The position numbers and the translations under genes are program-made. Below, piece after piece: positions 18,324-27,900 of a DNA stretch of 55,894 nucleotides (positions within the stretch are counted from its first letter, which is position 1; each line of letters starts with the position of its first letter). The DNA is taken from the NCBI GenBank assembly GCA_002340325.1, contig DDLV01000071.1, positions 1 to 55,894 on the forward strand, written 5' to 3'. The stretch comes from Glaciecola sp. UBA2563. Lineage in GTDB: Bacteria; Pseudomonadota; Gammaproteobacteria; Enterobacterales; Alteromonadaceae. Below the pieces are notes generated by a model. The model ran no database searches. It was not told where the DNA came from and worked only from the letters and a program-made list of their open reading frames with translations.

Positions 18324-18445
18324 TTTGTTACTTCTCTTAAATCTTACCGATCGCTTAAGTTAACAGATTTTTTTGAACAAAAAAAATCGAAAAAGAGTAC
18401 TACTATTATTCGGAAAAACTTTGCATTTAAAAAAATAGGCCATAG
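18324..18445. promoter_or_regulatory. Divergent promoter region hpf-like / nhaR-like
   Basis: 122 bp between two start codons on opposite strands, very AT-rich. It contains an inverted repeat at 18366-18388 made of a T run and an A run (GATTTTTTT, spacer GAAC, then eight A and TC). LysR proteins usually bind such divergent regions, so autoregulation and control of the hpf-like gene are plausible. No certain -35/-10 pair is seen. Confidence 0.45.
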
Positions 18446-19354
18446 ATGGCAGAAAACATTAACTATAAGCATTTGCATTATTTTTGGGTTGTTGCAAGTG
18501 AAGGAAGTATCGCCAGGGCCGCAGAAAAACTTTGCATTACCCCTCAGACGATAAGTGGACAATTGAGTATGTTGGAGGAGAAAATCGGACAGTCTCTTTT
18601 TGATCGCGTTGGCAGGCGTTTGCGATTGACTGAGACGGGTCGATTAGTATTGAGATATGCAGACGAAATTTTCGAACTCGGTAACGAGTTGGGTGATGTA
18701 TTAAGAGGAGCGCCATTAGTCGGCTCATCTGAGTTTATCATAAGTGCAGCAAGCGCTATTCCGAAAACGATCGTACACAAAATTATAGAACCTGCATTGA
18801 AACTCTCAGAAGATGTCAGTTTGTTATGCAAAGAAGGTCCTGTAGAAGCGATCTTAGGTGAACTCGCGATGCATGAAGTAGATATGGTGTTGACGGATAC
18901 GCCGTTATCCAGTGCATTCAGCGTAAAAGCCTATAACCATTACCTCGGTCAGTCTGATTTGAGCTTTTTTGCTGCACCTGAATTGATAGCAAAATTACCG
19001 AACGCTAACAGTTTTCCAGAATGTCTCAATGATGCGCCAGTGCTAATACCCACCAAGCAAAATGCCATTCGACAACAGTTTGATCGATGGTGTAATGATG
19101 CTCATATTTTTCCTATATTACGTGGGCAGTACGATGATAGTGCGCTTATGAAATGCTTCGGTAAGTCAGGATTAGGCATATTTTTTATGCCGTCGATAAT
19201 TGAAGACGAAGTCATTCGATCTTATTGCGTCGAAAAAATAGGCCAACTGTCGGACATTAAACAGAAGTTTTATGCAATTTCGGCCGAACGAAAAGTGACG
19301 CACCCAGCCGTTTCTGCGATATGCCATTCGGCACGAGATGAAACGTTTAGTTAG
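18446..19354 (+). CDS. nhaR: LysR-family regulator, NhaR-like
   Basis: 302-residue LysR-type regulator. The N-terminal winged helix-turn-helix has INYKHLHYFWVVASEGSIARAAEKLCITPQTISGQL, closely following NhaR of enteric bacteria (INYNHLYYFW...LTPQTITGQ); the co-inducer domain contains QYDDSALMKCFG, matching NhaR's EFDDAALMKAFG. In E. coli NhaR activates the sodium antiporter gene nhaA in response to sodium; no antiporter is near here, so its target may be the adjacent hpf-like gene. Its position directly before pnp is unusual. Confidence 0.82.
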   Translation: MAENINYKHLHYFWVVASEGSIARAAEKLCITPQTISGQLSMLEEKIGQSLFDRVGRRLRLTETGRLVLRYADEIFELGNELGDVLRGAPLVGSSEFIISAASAIPKTIVHKIIEPALKLSEDVSLLCKEGPVEAILGELAMHEVDMVLTDTPLSSAFSVKAYNHYLGQSDLSFFAAPELIAKLPNANSFPECLNDAPVLIPTKQNAIRQQFDRWCNDAHIFPILRGQYDDSALMKCFGKSGLGIFFMPSIIEDEVIRSYCVEKIGQLSDIKQKFYAISAERKVTHPAVSAICHSARDETFS

Positions 19355-19373
19355 TGTGTGTTTTTATTGCAGA

Positions 19374-19411
19374 CGCATAGTATTCATAGGGTTTAGCCGC
19401 TATACTATGCG
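19374..19411. promoter_or_regulatory. Inverted repeat in the pnp upstream region
   Basis: CGCATAGTA at 19374-19382 and TACTATGCG at 19403-19411 are perfect 9-bp arms with a 20-nt loop, 51 bp before the pnp start. The right arm holds a -10-like TACTAT. It could be an operator at the promoter, or a leader stem-loop: in E. coli pnp is autoregulated through an RNase III-cleaved leader hairpin. No U-tract follows, so it is not a clear terminator for nhaR. Confidence 0.45.
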
Positions 19412-19462
19412 CGCAAAAAATCGAACAGAAAATAAAAGTATACCTAAATTAAAGGATAAAGA

Positions 19463-21604
19463 GTGACTCCTATTACTAAAACCTTTCAGTATGGACAGCA
19501 TACTGTAACCCTCGAAACGGGTGTTATTGCAAGGCAGGCAACAGCCGCTGTACTTGCAAGCATGGATGATACATCTGTTTTAGTATCAGTCGTTGGTAAG
19601 ACTGAAGCAAAGCCAGATCAGAGTTTTTTCCCTCTTACTGTGAATTATCAAGAGAAGACATATGCAGCTGGGAAAATTCCTGGGGGCTTTTTTAAACGCG
19701 AAGGTAGACCTTCAGAAAACGAAACACTGATTGCAAGATTAATCGATAGACCAATTAGACCCTTATTCCCAGATGGCTTTATGAATGACGTACAAGTTAT
19801 CATAACTGTGGTCTCAGCTAACCCTGAAATTCCGACAGACATCATTTCAATGATTGGTACATCGGCGGCATTGGCAATATCTGGAATACCATTTAATGGT
19901 CCGGTAGGTGCGGCGCGAGTTGGTTATGTGAACGGAGAATTTATTCTTAATACGCGTATGTCTGAGATGGAAACTAGCCAACTTGATTTAGTAGTTGCTG
20001 GAACACAAAATGCCGTGCTAATGGTTGAATCAGAAGCGGACGTTCTGTCTGAAGATGTCATGTTAGGCGCGGTCGTATTTGGTCATGATCAGTCACAAAC
20101 GGTTATAAACGCGATTAACGAATTTGCAGCGGAAGTAAATACGCCTGCTTGGGAATGGACCCCTCCAGCGCCAAACACTGAATTGAAAAATAAAATCAAG
20201 ATGTTGGCCGAAGAGGACATGACTTCGGCTTATCAAATCTCAGATAAGATGGAACGCAAGAATGCAGTAAATGCGGTCACGGATAAAACGATAACTGCGC
20301 TTACAGAAGCTGCACTGACTGAAGAAGGCGATGCAGTTGATGCTTCTGAAGTATCATCGCTTTGCCATGAACTAGAAAGTGATGTTGTGCGTTCTCGTAT
20401 TCTGTCAGGCGAGAAAAGAATTGACGGTAGGGATCCACAGACTATTCGAGCACTTGATGTCGCGACAGGTCTACTGCCGCGTACACATGGGTCTGCGCTC
20501 TTTACACGAGGTGAGACACAGGCGCTAGTCGTTGCTACATTGGGCACTGAAAGAGATGCGCAAATGATTGATGAGCTATCAGGCACGACTAACAGCCGTT
20601 TTATGTTGCATTACAATTTTCCTCCATATTGTGTTGGTGAAACCGGCATGGTGGGTTCACCCAAACGTCGTGAGATTGGCCATGGGCGGCTTGCGAAGCG
20701 CGGTATTCAAGCGGTGATGCCGTCTGTTGAAGACTTCCCTTATGTCGTGCGTGTTGTTTCTGAGATAACTGAGTCAAATGGCTCATCCTCAATGGCATCT
20801 GTTTGTGGTACATCACTAGCATTGATGGACGCGGGTGTCCCTATTAAAGCATCGGTCGCTGGCATCGCAATGGGGCTTGTAAAGAGCGATGAAAATTTTG
20901 TTGTGCTGTCAGATATCTTAGGTGATGAAGACCACTTGGGCGATATGGATTTCAAAGTTGCGGGTACTACTGAAGGTATCACGGCACTACAAATGGATAT
21001 CAAAATTGAAGGTATCACAAAAGACATCATGCAGATTGCGCTCAAGCAGGCAAAAGAAGCGCGTTTACATATCTTGGGTGTAATGGATCAAGCTATCGGT
21101 GGACACCGTGAAGAAATGTCTGAGTACGCGCCAAGAATCTACACGATGAAGATTGATCAAGAGAAGATCCGCGATGTGATAGGCAAGGGCGGTGCAATGA
21201 TCCGATCGATTACGGAAGCTTCGGACACGAACATCGAGATTGAAGATGATGGCACAATCAAAATTTTTGCCACAGAAAAAACCAAGGCTGACATTGCTAT
21301 TGAAAAGATAGAAAGCGTAACTGCTGAGGTTGAAGTCGGTAAAATCTATGATGGCAAGGTCACACGGATTGCTGATTTTGGCGCGTTTGTTGAAGTATTA
21401 CCTGGCAAAGAAGGGTTAGTGCATATTTCACAAATTGCACATGAGCGCGTTGCAAAGGTCACTGACTATCTGTCCGAAGGTCAAGAAGTTAAGGTTAAAG
21501 TAATGGACATTGACCGCCAAAACAGAGTGCGGTTGAGTATAAAGGAACTACTTGAAAAACCCGCTCCAGCTGAAGAACCGCCGGCGAATGAGTCTAGCGA
21601 CTGA
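19463..21604 (+). CDS. pnp: Polyribonucleotide nucleotidyltransferase (PNPase)
   Basis: Phosphorolytic 3'-5' exoribonuclease and degradosome component. The 713-residue protein has two RNase PH domains joined by a helical domain, a KH domain (KIRDVIGKGGAMIRSI, with the GxxG loop) and a C-terminal S1 domain (GKIYDGKVTRIADFGAFVEVLPGKEGLVHISQ). GTG start with AAAGGA 6 nt upstream. In most relatives rpsO lies directly upstream; here an nhaR-like gene does, so pnp must be driven from its own promoter. A terminator follows. Confidence 0.97.
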   Translation: MTPITKTFQYGQHTVTLETGVIARQATAAVLASMDDTSVLVSVVGKTEAKPDQSFFPLTVNYQEKTYAAGKIPGGFFKREGRPSENETLIARLIDRPIRPLFPDGFMNDVQVIITVVSANPEIPTDIISMIGTSAALAISGIPFNGPVGAARVGYVNGEFILNTRMSEMETSQLDLVVAGTQNAVLMVESEADVLSEDVMLGAVVFGHDQSQTVINAINEFAAEVNTPAWEWTPPAPNTELKNKIKMLAEEDMTSAYQISDKMERKNAVNAVTDKTITALTEAALTEEGDAVDASEVSSLCHELESDVVRSRILSGEKRIDGRDPQTIRALDVATGLLPRTHGSALFTRGETQALVVATLGTERDAQMIDELSGTTNSRFMLHYNFPPYCVGETGMVGSPKRREIGHGRLAKRGIQAVMPSVEDFPYVVRVVSEITESNGSSSMASVCGTSLALMDAGVPIKASVAGIAMGLVKSDENFVVLSDILGDEDHLGDMDFKVAGTTEGITALQMDIKIEGITKDIMQIALKQAKEARLHILGVMDQAIGGHREEMSEYAPRIYTMKIDQEKIRDVIGKGGAMIRSITEASDTNIEIEDDGTIKIFATEKTKADIAIEKIESVTAEVEVGKIYDGKVTRIADFGAFVEVLPGKEGLVHISQIAHERVAKVTDYLSEGQEVKVKVMDIDRQNRVRLSIKELLEKPAPAEEPPANESSD

Positions 21605-21631
21605 TTGATGTCCGCATAGCTAACATTTATT

Positions 21632-21654
21632 AGGGAGCGCTAGCTCCCTTTTTA
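21632..21654 (+). terminator. Rho-independent terminator after pnp
   Basis: AGGGAGC, loop GCTA, GCTCCCT, then TTTT: a 7-bp GC-rich stem followed by a U-tract, 28 bp after the pnp stop. It makes separate transcription of nlpI likely. Confidence 0.85.
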
Positions 21655-21845
21655 ATGCCATTTTAATGATACCGAATATCACAAAATTCAGTAAACTATT
21701 ACGTCGGTAAAGCGTCTTAACGTTAACACGCTGTTAATATTAATCATGCATCATTGAAATTATTTGGATTCGTTATGCCAGATAATACATGCATGATAAT
21801 ATTGCGCCTTAGTCGACGCCTATACAAGGTTTCTTTATCTTCAAT

Positions 21846-22751
21846 ATGGTTTTCAATATGCATTCCGGATTGGTTTTATCGTTGAAAAAACTTACTTTGT
21901 TGTGTGTAACTGTGTTGTCTATTGCAGCCTGCAGCTCTAATACAGGTAGATTTGTAGATTCCGGCTCTCTTTTACTGGCCGAGCCAGAACCAACGAGCCA
22001 GCGAATACAAATGGTCATCGCTCGCTACACGCATATACTGTATAAAGCAGACCTCGAAAACACTGAACGTGCAGAACTTCTTTTCCAAAGAGGAAATGCT
22101 TATGATGCGATTGGTCTAAAGAGCTTAGCCGTCATTGACTATAATGAGGCTGTAAGGCTAAAACCTGATCTCGCTGAAGCGCACAATTCTATTGGCGTGC
22201 ATCACATCCAAACAGGAAATTTTCTGCAGGCTTATGAGTCTTTTGACGCAACATTAGAGATTAATCCAGACTACAATTTTGCCATACTCAATAGAGGCGT
22301 GGCACTTTATTACGGAGGTAGGAGCGAACTCGCGGCGACGGATACAAAGGCGTTTTGGCATTTGGAGAAAAGCGATCCTTATCGTTTGCTCTGGTTGTAT
22401 ATTACGGAAGTACAAAATGATCCTATCGCGGCTCTACAGTTGCTTAGAGAGCGAAGGCAGTTTGTCTCTGATGACGTTTGGGCACGTGTTCTGATCGAAT
22501 TTTACCTTGATGAAGTTAACGAAGCTGAGGTTATTGCCAAACTACTAGAAGATGTTAACAGTCAAACAGAGTTAAACAACCGCCTTTGTGAAGCATATTT
22601 TTATATCGGCAAGTACCACCTAGCAAGAGGTAATGATTTCATTGCAAGAAATTATTTTAAATTGTCGTTAAGTACTAATGTTTATGAATTTGTTGAACAC
22701 AAATATTCTAGAGTAGAGTTAAGTAACTTACGTCGACAGCAGCTTCAATAA
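21846..22751 (+). CDS. nlpI: Lipoprotein NlpI, TPR adaptor of peptidoglycan hydrolysis
   Basis: Outer-membrane lipoprotein that scaffolds endopeptidases and the Prc protease in enteric bacteria. The 301-residue protein has a lipoprotein signal with lipobox LSIAAC (Cys about residue 29 from this ATG; a second ATG at 21858 gives a more typical signal length). At least two TPR units are readable (AELLFQRGNAYDAIGL..., AEAHNSIGVHHIQTGNFLQAYESF...NPDYNFAILNRGVALYYGGR). The pnp-nlpI order is conserved in gammaproteobacteria. Confidence 0.92.
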   Translation: MVFNMHSGLVLSLKKLTLLCVTVLSIAACSSNTGRFVDSGSLLLAEPEPTSQRIQMVIARYTHILYKADLENTERAELLFQRGNAYDAIGLKSLAVIDYNEAVRLKPDLAEAHNSIGVHHIQTGNFLQAYESFDATLEINPDYNFAILNRGVALYYGGRSELAATDTKAFWHLEKSDPYRLLWLYITEVQNDPIAALQLLRERRQFVSDDVWARVLIEFYLDEVNEAEVIAKLLEDVNSQTELNNRLCEAYFYIGKYHLARGNDFIARNYFKLSLSTNVYEFVEHKYSRVELSNLRRQQLQ

Positions 22752-22767
22752 TTTTCAACAACTTGCT

Positions 22768-23733
22768 TTGAAGTATACGATTTTCATTCATATAGTTCTG
22801 TCGTTTTTCTTAGCGATATCTTCGGATGATCACAACCAACAAAATTTGAACACTAACTCTTCAGTTAATCGTGATTCTGAAATTGAATTTTCAAATATAA
22901 AATTCCAAAAAAATCATGGTGAACCTAGCGTACTATCCAGGGTTGAGCAAATAGTTGATGACACCATTCAATCATTAGCGCACTTTAGTAAATACTCTGT
23001 TGACTCTTTACCCCAACCGAAACCTGCCACTTTCGAATGTCAGCAAAACATTCAGATCATTGCGACTTCACCTGAAAGTCTCTTTCTCGGTATGTCTATA
23101 GTAAAAGACTTCAATAATGATGAGCGTTTATATTCTTTAAATGTTTGCATGCAGCGCCCCCTTTGGTTAGAAGCGAATGAACTTAGATGTATATTCGACC
23201 AAAATTCGCAACGAACACGGTGTGATTCAACCGCTTTAAAACAATGGTTATCGATAAATGATGTGTCTCACCTTGCGTTCATTACCAAGGAAGGAAAAGC
23301 ATATACCTACCAGGGGATCATGTATTTAGACGAGCGCGATGACTATGACGTTTTCGTGCATGAGCTAGCCCATTTTGCAGGGTTTATGGATGAGTATGCG
23401 CTTTCGTTGAATAGTGCAAAGCAACACTGTGAGCCAGTTGTTGGTATTAATTTGATCCGTGAAAGTAGCGACTACACAGCATTTCAAAACAATCTGTCCT
23501 TATGGGATGACCAAGGTATTCAGTATACAATGAGCGAAAGCAAAACTTGTGAGCAAGTGAATGTCATTACGCTCAAGCCAAGTAATAGATTGACGTTTAT
23601 GGAGTACCATGACACTGCATACATACCCGATATATACATTGCATTATGGCGTCACCAACTTGCGTCTGGATTTCAGTATAATTTGATGAGACAAAGCTTA
23701 GGGTTGCCGACGATTACGCCCAAATGGCAGTAG
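22768..23733 (+). CDS. Putative secreted zinc metalloprotease-like protein, M64-type motif
   Basis: 321-residue protein I do not recognise as a named family. Residues 1-18 form a hydrophobic signal-like segment. The notable motif is HELAHFAGFMDEY (198-210): an HExxH zinc-binding helix followed by DEY, a pattern like HExxHxxxxLxDEY of M64 (IgA-protease-like) peptidases. Six cysteines (91, 127, 141, 152, 221, 261) suggest disulfides in the periplasm or outside the cell. The start is a TTG 16 bp after nlpI with no clear Shine-Dalgarno, so translation may depend on nlpI. Enzyme activity is inferred from the motif only. Confidence 0.6.
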   Translation: MKYTIFIHIVLSFFLAISSDDHNQQNLNTNSSVNRDSEIEFSNIKFQKNHGEPSVLSRVEQIVDDTIQSLAHFSKYSVDSLPQPKPATFECQQNIQIIATSPESLFLGMSIVKDFNNDERLYSLNVCMQRPLWLEANELRCIFDQNSQRTRCDSTALKQWLSINDVSHLAFITKEGKAYTYQGIMYLDERDDYDVFVHELAHFAGFMDEYALSLNSAKQHCEPVVGINLIRESSDYTAFQNNLSLWDDQGIQYTMSESKTCEQVNVITLKPSNRLTFMEYHDTAYIPDIYIALWRHQLASGFQYNLMRQSLGLPTITPKWQ

Positions 23734-23815
23734 AAAAAGCGCTGTAAGTGATGCGCATAGGCTGACACGCGTTTTTATAGTTCGTTGAGCCTACTCGTTT
23801 TTGACAGGGTGTTTG

Positions 23816-24592
23816 CTATAGACTTTCGTCACGAAGTTTGTCGACCCACATCTGCGTTGCACCGCATATCGCTACGGGCATCACAATAAAATTGACAATA
23901 GGAATGAGGGCAAAAATGTTTACCATCAAGCCAAAGCTGATGCTCTTACCTAAGTGATCTCTCAGTTTTAAGCGCATAGGTTTAAAACCAATCTTATGAT
24001 TATCAAATGGATAGTCACAATACTGAATGGCCATCATCCATGCGCCAAATAAAAACCACAGTATTTGCCCAATCACGGGCAGTAGGAAAAACGCCAATAT
24101 AAACACTATCGCGCGGGGAATAAAATACAACAGCTTTGCAAGTTCGCGCTTTAGTGTTCTTGGAATATCTTTGATGATATCCACGAATCCGCCATCACTT
24201 ATCGGCTCACCGCGCAAGTGATGCTCCATTTTTTCGCTCAACAGTCCATTAAAAGGTGCCGCGATCCAGTTTGCGATGGTGCCGAAAATGAGTGCAAAAA
24301 TCAAAAGGACGGATATAACAGCGATCGGCCATAGTACATAAGCAAGTCCGTCTTTTAACCAACCAAGAAAGTCTGGAATCAGGCCAATAATATAGGTCAC
24401 GCCTAATTCAATATAATCAATAAGAAAATAGAACGCAGTGGCAAATAGCACAACATTGACAATAAAAGGAATAAATACAAACCTCTTTATGCCTTTTGTC
24501 TTGATTAATGAAAACCCGTTTAAGAAATACCTTGCGCCACTGACATTATGTTCAAGTCCTTGTCTTAAGCCTTCATTGTGTTCTGGCATCAT
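23816..24592 (-). CDS. cysZ: Sulfate transporter CysZ
   Basis: Inner-membrane protein for sulfate uptake, feeding cysteine synthesis. It matches CysZ by its N-terminal block GARYFLNGFSLIKTKGIKRFVFIPFIVN, several hydrophobic segments and the conserved NWIAAPFNGLLSEKMEHHLRG. The frame is open up to a TTG at 24631, but the tandem ATGs at 24592/24589 follow a GGAG and fit the family N-terminus. It is divergent from smc and converges with the metalloprotease-like gene. Confidence 0.9.
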   Translation of the reverse strand: MMPEHNEGLRQGLEHNVSGARYFLNGFSLIKTKGIKRFVFIPFIVNVVLFATAFYFLIDYIELGVTYIIGLIPDFLGWLKDGLAYVLWPIAVISVLLIFALIFGTIANWIAAPFNGLLSEKMEHHLRGEPISDGGFVDIIKDIPRTLKRELAKLLYFIPRAIVFILAFFLLPVIGQILWFLFGAWMMAIQYCDYPFDNHKIGFKPMRLKLRDHLGKSISFGLMVNIFALIPIVNFIVMPVAICGATQMWVDKLRDESL

Positions 24593-24713
24593 TTCTCCGT
24601 TACGTTGTATCTCTGACTTAACAATTAGCAAGTTACAAACCTAAGTTGCCAAAGGTGATTAGATGCTAAAATTAATCACGATATATAGTAGCAAGCAGGC
24701 GTATTCTAATCTC

Positions 24714-24778
24714 TATAATAGTGTAACTAAAGATGTCATGGGGCGTGTTTTTTACTAATTAGCATAAGCACATATAAT
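24714..24778 (+). promoter_or_regulatory. Candidate smc promoters (two TATAAT hexamers)
   Basis: Perfect TATAAT at 24714-24719 and again at 24773-24778 in the AT-rich cysZ/smc divergent region. Neither has a good TTGACA at the proper distance, so these are candidates only. Confidence 0.3.
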
Positions 24779-24838
24779 AAAGATAATTTAGCGCTATTGA
24801 GCATCTGCATTTCTTAAATTATATTAATAAGGATAATA

Positions 24839-24928
24839 ATGATAATTTGTCTAAATGCGCTTAAAAAAAATACGTCTTGCGGGGTTCAAATCCTTCGTAG
24901 ATCCCACCAATATCCCATTTCCAGGTGA
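24839..24928 (+). other. Short ORF overlapping the smc start, with strong SD
   Basis: A 29-codon ORF (MIICLNALKKNTSCG...) begins at 24839 with AAGGA 5 nt upstream, a much better ribosome site than the smc ATG at 24855 has. It overlaps smc in another frame and passes a run of eight A (24863-24870). In the smc frame there is a stop at 24852, so smc cannot start earlier. It could tune smc translation, or be accidental. Confidence 0.3.
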
Positions 24929-27900
24929 TATGACGGCTATCGTCGGCCCAAATGGCTGCGGCAAATCAAATGTGATTGATGCCGTGCGATGGGTATTGGG
25001 TGAAAGTTCAGCAAAAAATCTTCGTGGTGATGCCATGACGGATGTTATTTTTAATGGCTCCAGTGCAAGAAAACCTGTTTCGCAATGCTCAGTAGAACTG
25101 GTATTTGACAATTCGGCTGGTCGAATTGCGGGCGAGTATGCCAGGTACAATGAACTTTCAGTTAAACGTATTGTGACCAAAGAGGCTGTTTCGAGCTACA
25201 TGCTCAACGGCAGTAAATGCCGAAAAAAAGATATCACCGATTTGTTCTTAGGTACCGGCTTGGGACCTCGTAGTTATGCCATTATAGAGCAAGGCATGAT
25301 ATCCCGTCTGATCGAATCTAAACCTCAAGAACTTCGCGTGTTTATAGAAGAAGCGGCAGGAATTTCCAAATACAAAGAACGCCGCAAAGAAACTCAAACA
25401 AGAATTCAACATACCAACGATAACTTAAATCGATTAGATGACGTTCGGCTAGAATTGGCAGAACAGCTTGAAAAACTAAGAAGACAGGCGGCAGCTGCAA
25501 CCAAATATAAAGCACTTAAGCAGGATGAACGAGAACTAAAAGCAAACCTTGCAGCGCTGCGATGGAGAAAGCAGACAGAACTCGTTGCAACGTCGGAAAA
25601 AGCGATCTCGACATTTCAACAACAGCTTAGTGATCTGGTTATTAGCCGGCAGAACAATGAATCGAATGTTCAAAGTTTAAAAAACGAACTTGCCGTTTAC
25701 AAGCAAAATGCAACCGAGATTCAAACCAGTATTTTTTCGATTAGCAACGATATTACCAAAATTGAACAATCTCAAATATTTGCTAAGAAAAGACTTGGAC
25801 AGATTCAACACGAGAAGGAACAACTGCTCTTTTCAGAAACCTCAATGGAATCAGAGTTGGGGGCAATTAAACAAGAGCTTGTAGAGCTAACTACGCAAAT
25901 AGAGCAACTCGAACCCGAAAAATTTATCATCGAGCAGCAATTTGAAGAGATTGAAGATGTCAAAATACGAACGCAGGAACGACTAAACGCTGTAGAGCAA
26001 CAACATAAAAAAGAAGATGATGAATTTTTGCAAAAGAAACAACAGCTTCAACATTTGCACGGAAAGCTTCAGCAAACGTTGTCACTACAGCAGAGGACGC
26101 AAGAAAGGATCAGTGAACTAACTTCAGAAAAATCATCGTTGGGTGATGCAGATGATAACGTTATCCCAGATTTGCGAAGGCTGATTGAAACAGAAAAACA
26201 ATCATCAGAGATAGAAAAAACAAGAATAAAAGAGCAAACACAACTTCTCGAAGCACAGCAAAACTTAGAACGAGAGACCGAAAAGGAATTGTCATCGGCG
26301 CGAAACGAATTGTTTAGAGAAAAAGCGCGTCTTGAAACACTGCTGGCATTGCAATCTGAAACGTTAAAACAATCAAGCTATCCAGATTGGATGAACCAAA
26401 ATATGCTGACCAATATTTGGCAAGCATTTAGTATTGATAAAGCCTATTCATCGTGTCTTGAAACTGTTTTGCAACTGTATGAACACGTTAATGTGTATAG
26501 TGGAGATATACCTTCTATCGAGCAATATGTAGATGGGCACAGTGTGAGTCTGTGGTTTCAAAATGCATTCACAGAAGATAAAGCATCAGGCACGCTTGCT
26601 GAATTTGTTCATCAGAAGAAAGTCCCTCAATTATTTAATCATATCGTCATTTGTGAAAAGCCAAATAGTATTAGCCAAGAAATGCTCGATGCATCTCATA
26701 CTAGCTATCTCGATATGGACGGGAATTGGTTATCCAAATCGATGCTCTTAAAGCCTAAAACGTCTAAAGGCAAGCTGGAACGAGCAGATGAAATTAGACA
26801 AGCAGACCAAGATATTCTTAGGTTCAGAGAGCAAATAAACGCTAAAGAGCGAGCACTGCAAGAAATATCAGACGATGTATCTTCTCAAAAAACGCAGTTG
26901 GAAGCGCAAAAGCGAAAACTTGAAGATGCGAATCGTGTATTAAATGAGCGTGAAACGAATTTAAGATTTGCTGAGTTGCAAAATGCACAGCAAAAAGAGT
27001 CCCGAGAAAAAGTTATTGCAGAGTTGGAAAAGCAGCAACGCTTAATGTCGGAAGAATCCGAAAGCCTTGAGCTGTTGAATATCCAAATTGAAGAACTGAG
27101 CATATGGGTAGCAGATGGGGAAGACGCTAAGAGCAAACGCGAAGACACCACAGCCGAACTTAAAAAAGAACTGCATGTTCTCACCGATAAGTTAAATGTA
27201 ATACAGACGGATTTACACCAACATCAGTTGCAGTTACAACAAATAAAAAATAGTTTACAACTGTCCACTGAGCAACAAAAAGCTAAGCTGCAACTGCGTC
27301 AAACCTCACAAGATAAGCTGGCATTATTGGAAGAGGAAGCTGAAAACTTAACCATGCCAGCAGAAGAACAGCAAGACAAGTTACAAAGATTGTTGGAAGA
27401 CAAACAACGGCTGTCTGATAGACAGGCAAATGTTTCAACTCAAATTTCTGAAGTTGAACAAAGTATTAAAACCTTAGAGCAGGGTAGTTCAGGCGTTAAT
27501 ATACAAATAGAGAAGCTAAAATCGCAGATTGAGAGTGAACGACTGAAGGCAGAAAGCGCAAAGGTTCGAGCGCAGGGTTTTCAGGAACAATTAGCAGAAA
27601 TGAAGGTGCAATTGAACGATTTAGAATCTGCAATTGATGAGCAAGATGAGACAGAACTGCAGCAAAGACTGGACAAGGTAACGTCTTCAGTATCGCGATT
27701 GGGCGCCGTGAATTTGGCCGCTGTTGATGAGTTCACCGAACAATCTGAAAGAAAAGCGCATTTGGACGCGCAAAATGATGATTTGGTAGCGGCACTAGAA
27801 ACGTTAGAAAACGCTATGCGCAAAATTGATCGGGAGACCAAACAGCGCTTCAAAACAACCTTTGATAAAGTTAATAACGATCTCAAAAGTTTATTCCCAA

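Noticed and set aside
20233..21045. Minus-strand open frames inside pnp
   Set aside because: Ser/Thr-rich shadow translations of a strongly conserved gene; no supporting signal.
21776..21886. Short plus-strand ORF before and overlapping nlpI
   Set aside because: No ribosome site and no family; nlpI in the other frame has a clear lipoprotein signal.
24880..24900. GGGTTCAAATCC-like stretch near the smc start resembling a tRNA T-loop
   Set aside because: It lies in the conserved Smc N-terminus (AGFKSF) and no cloverleaf can be built.
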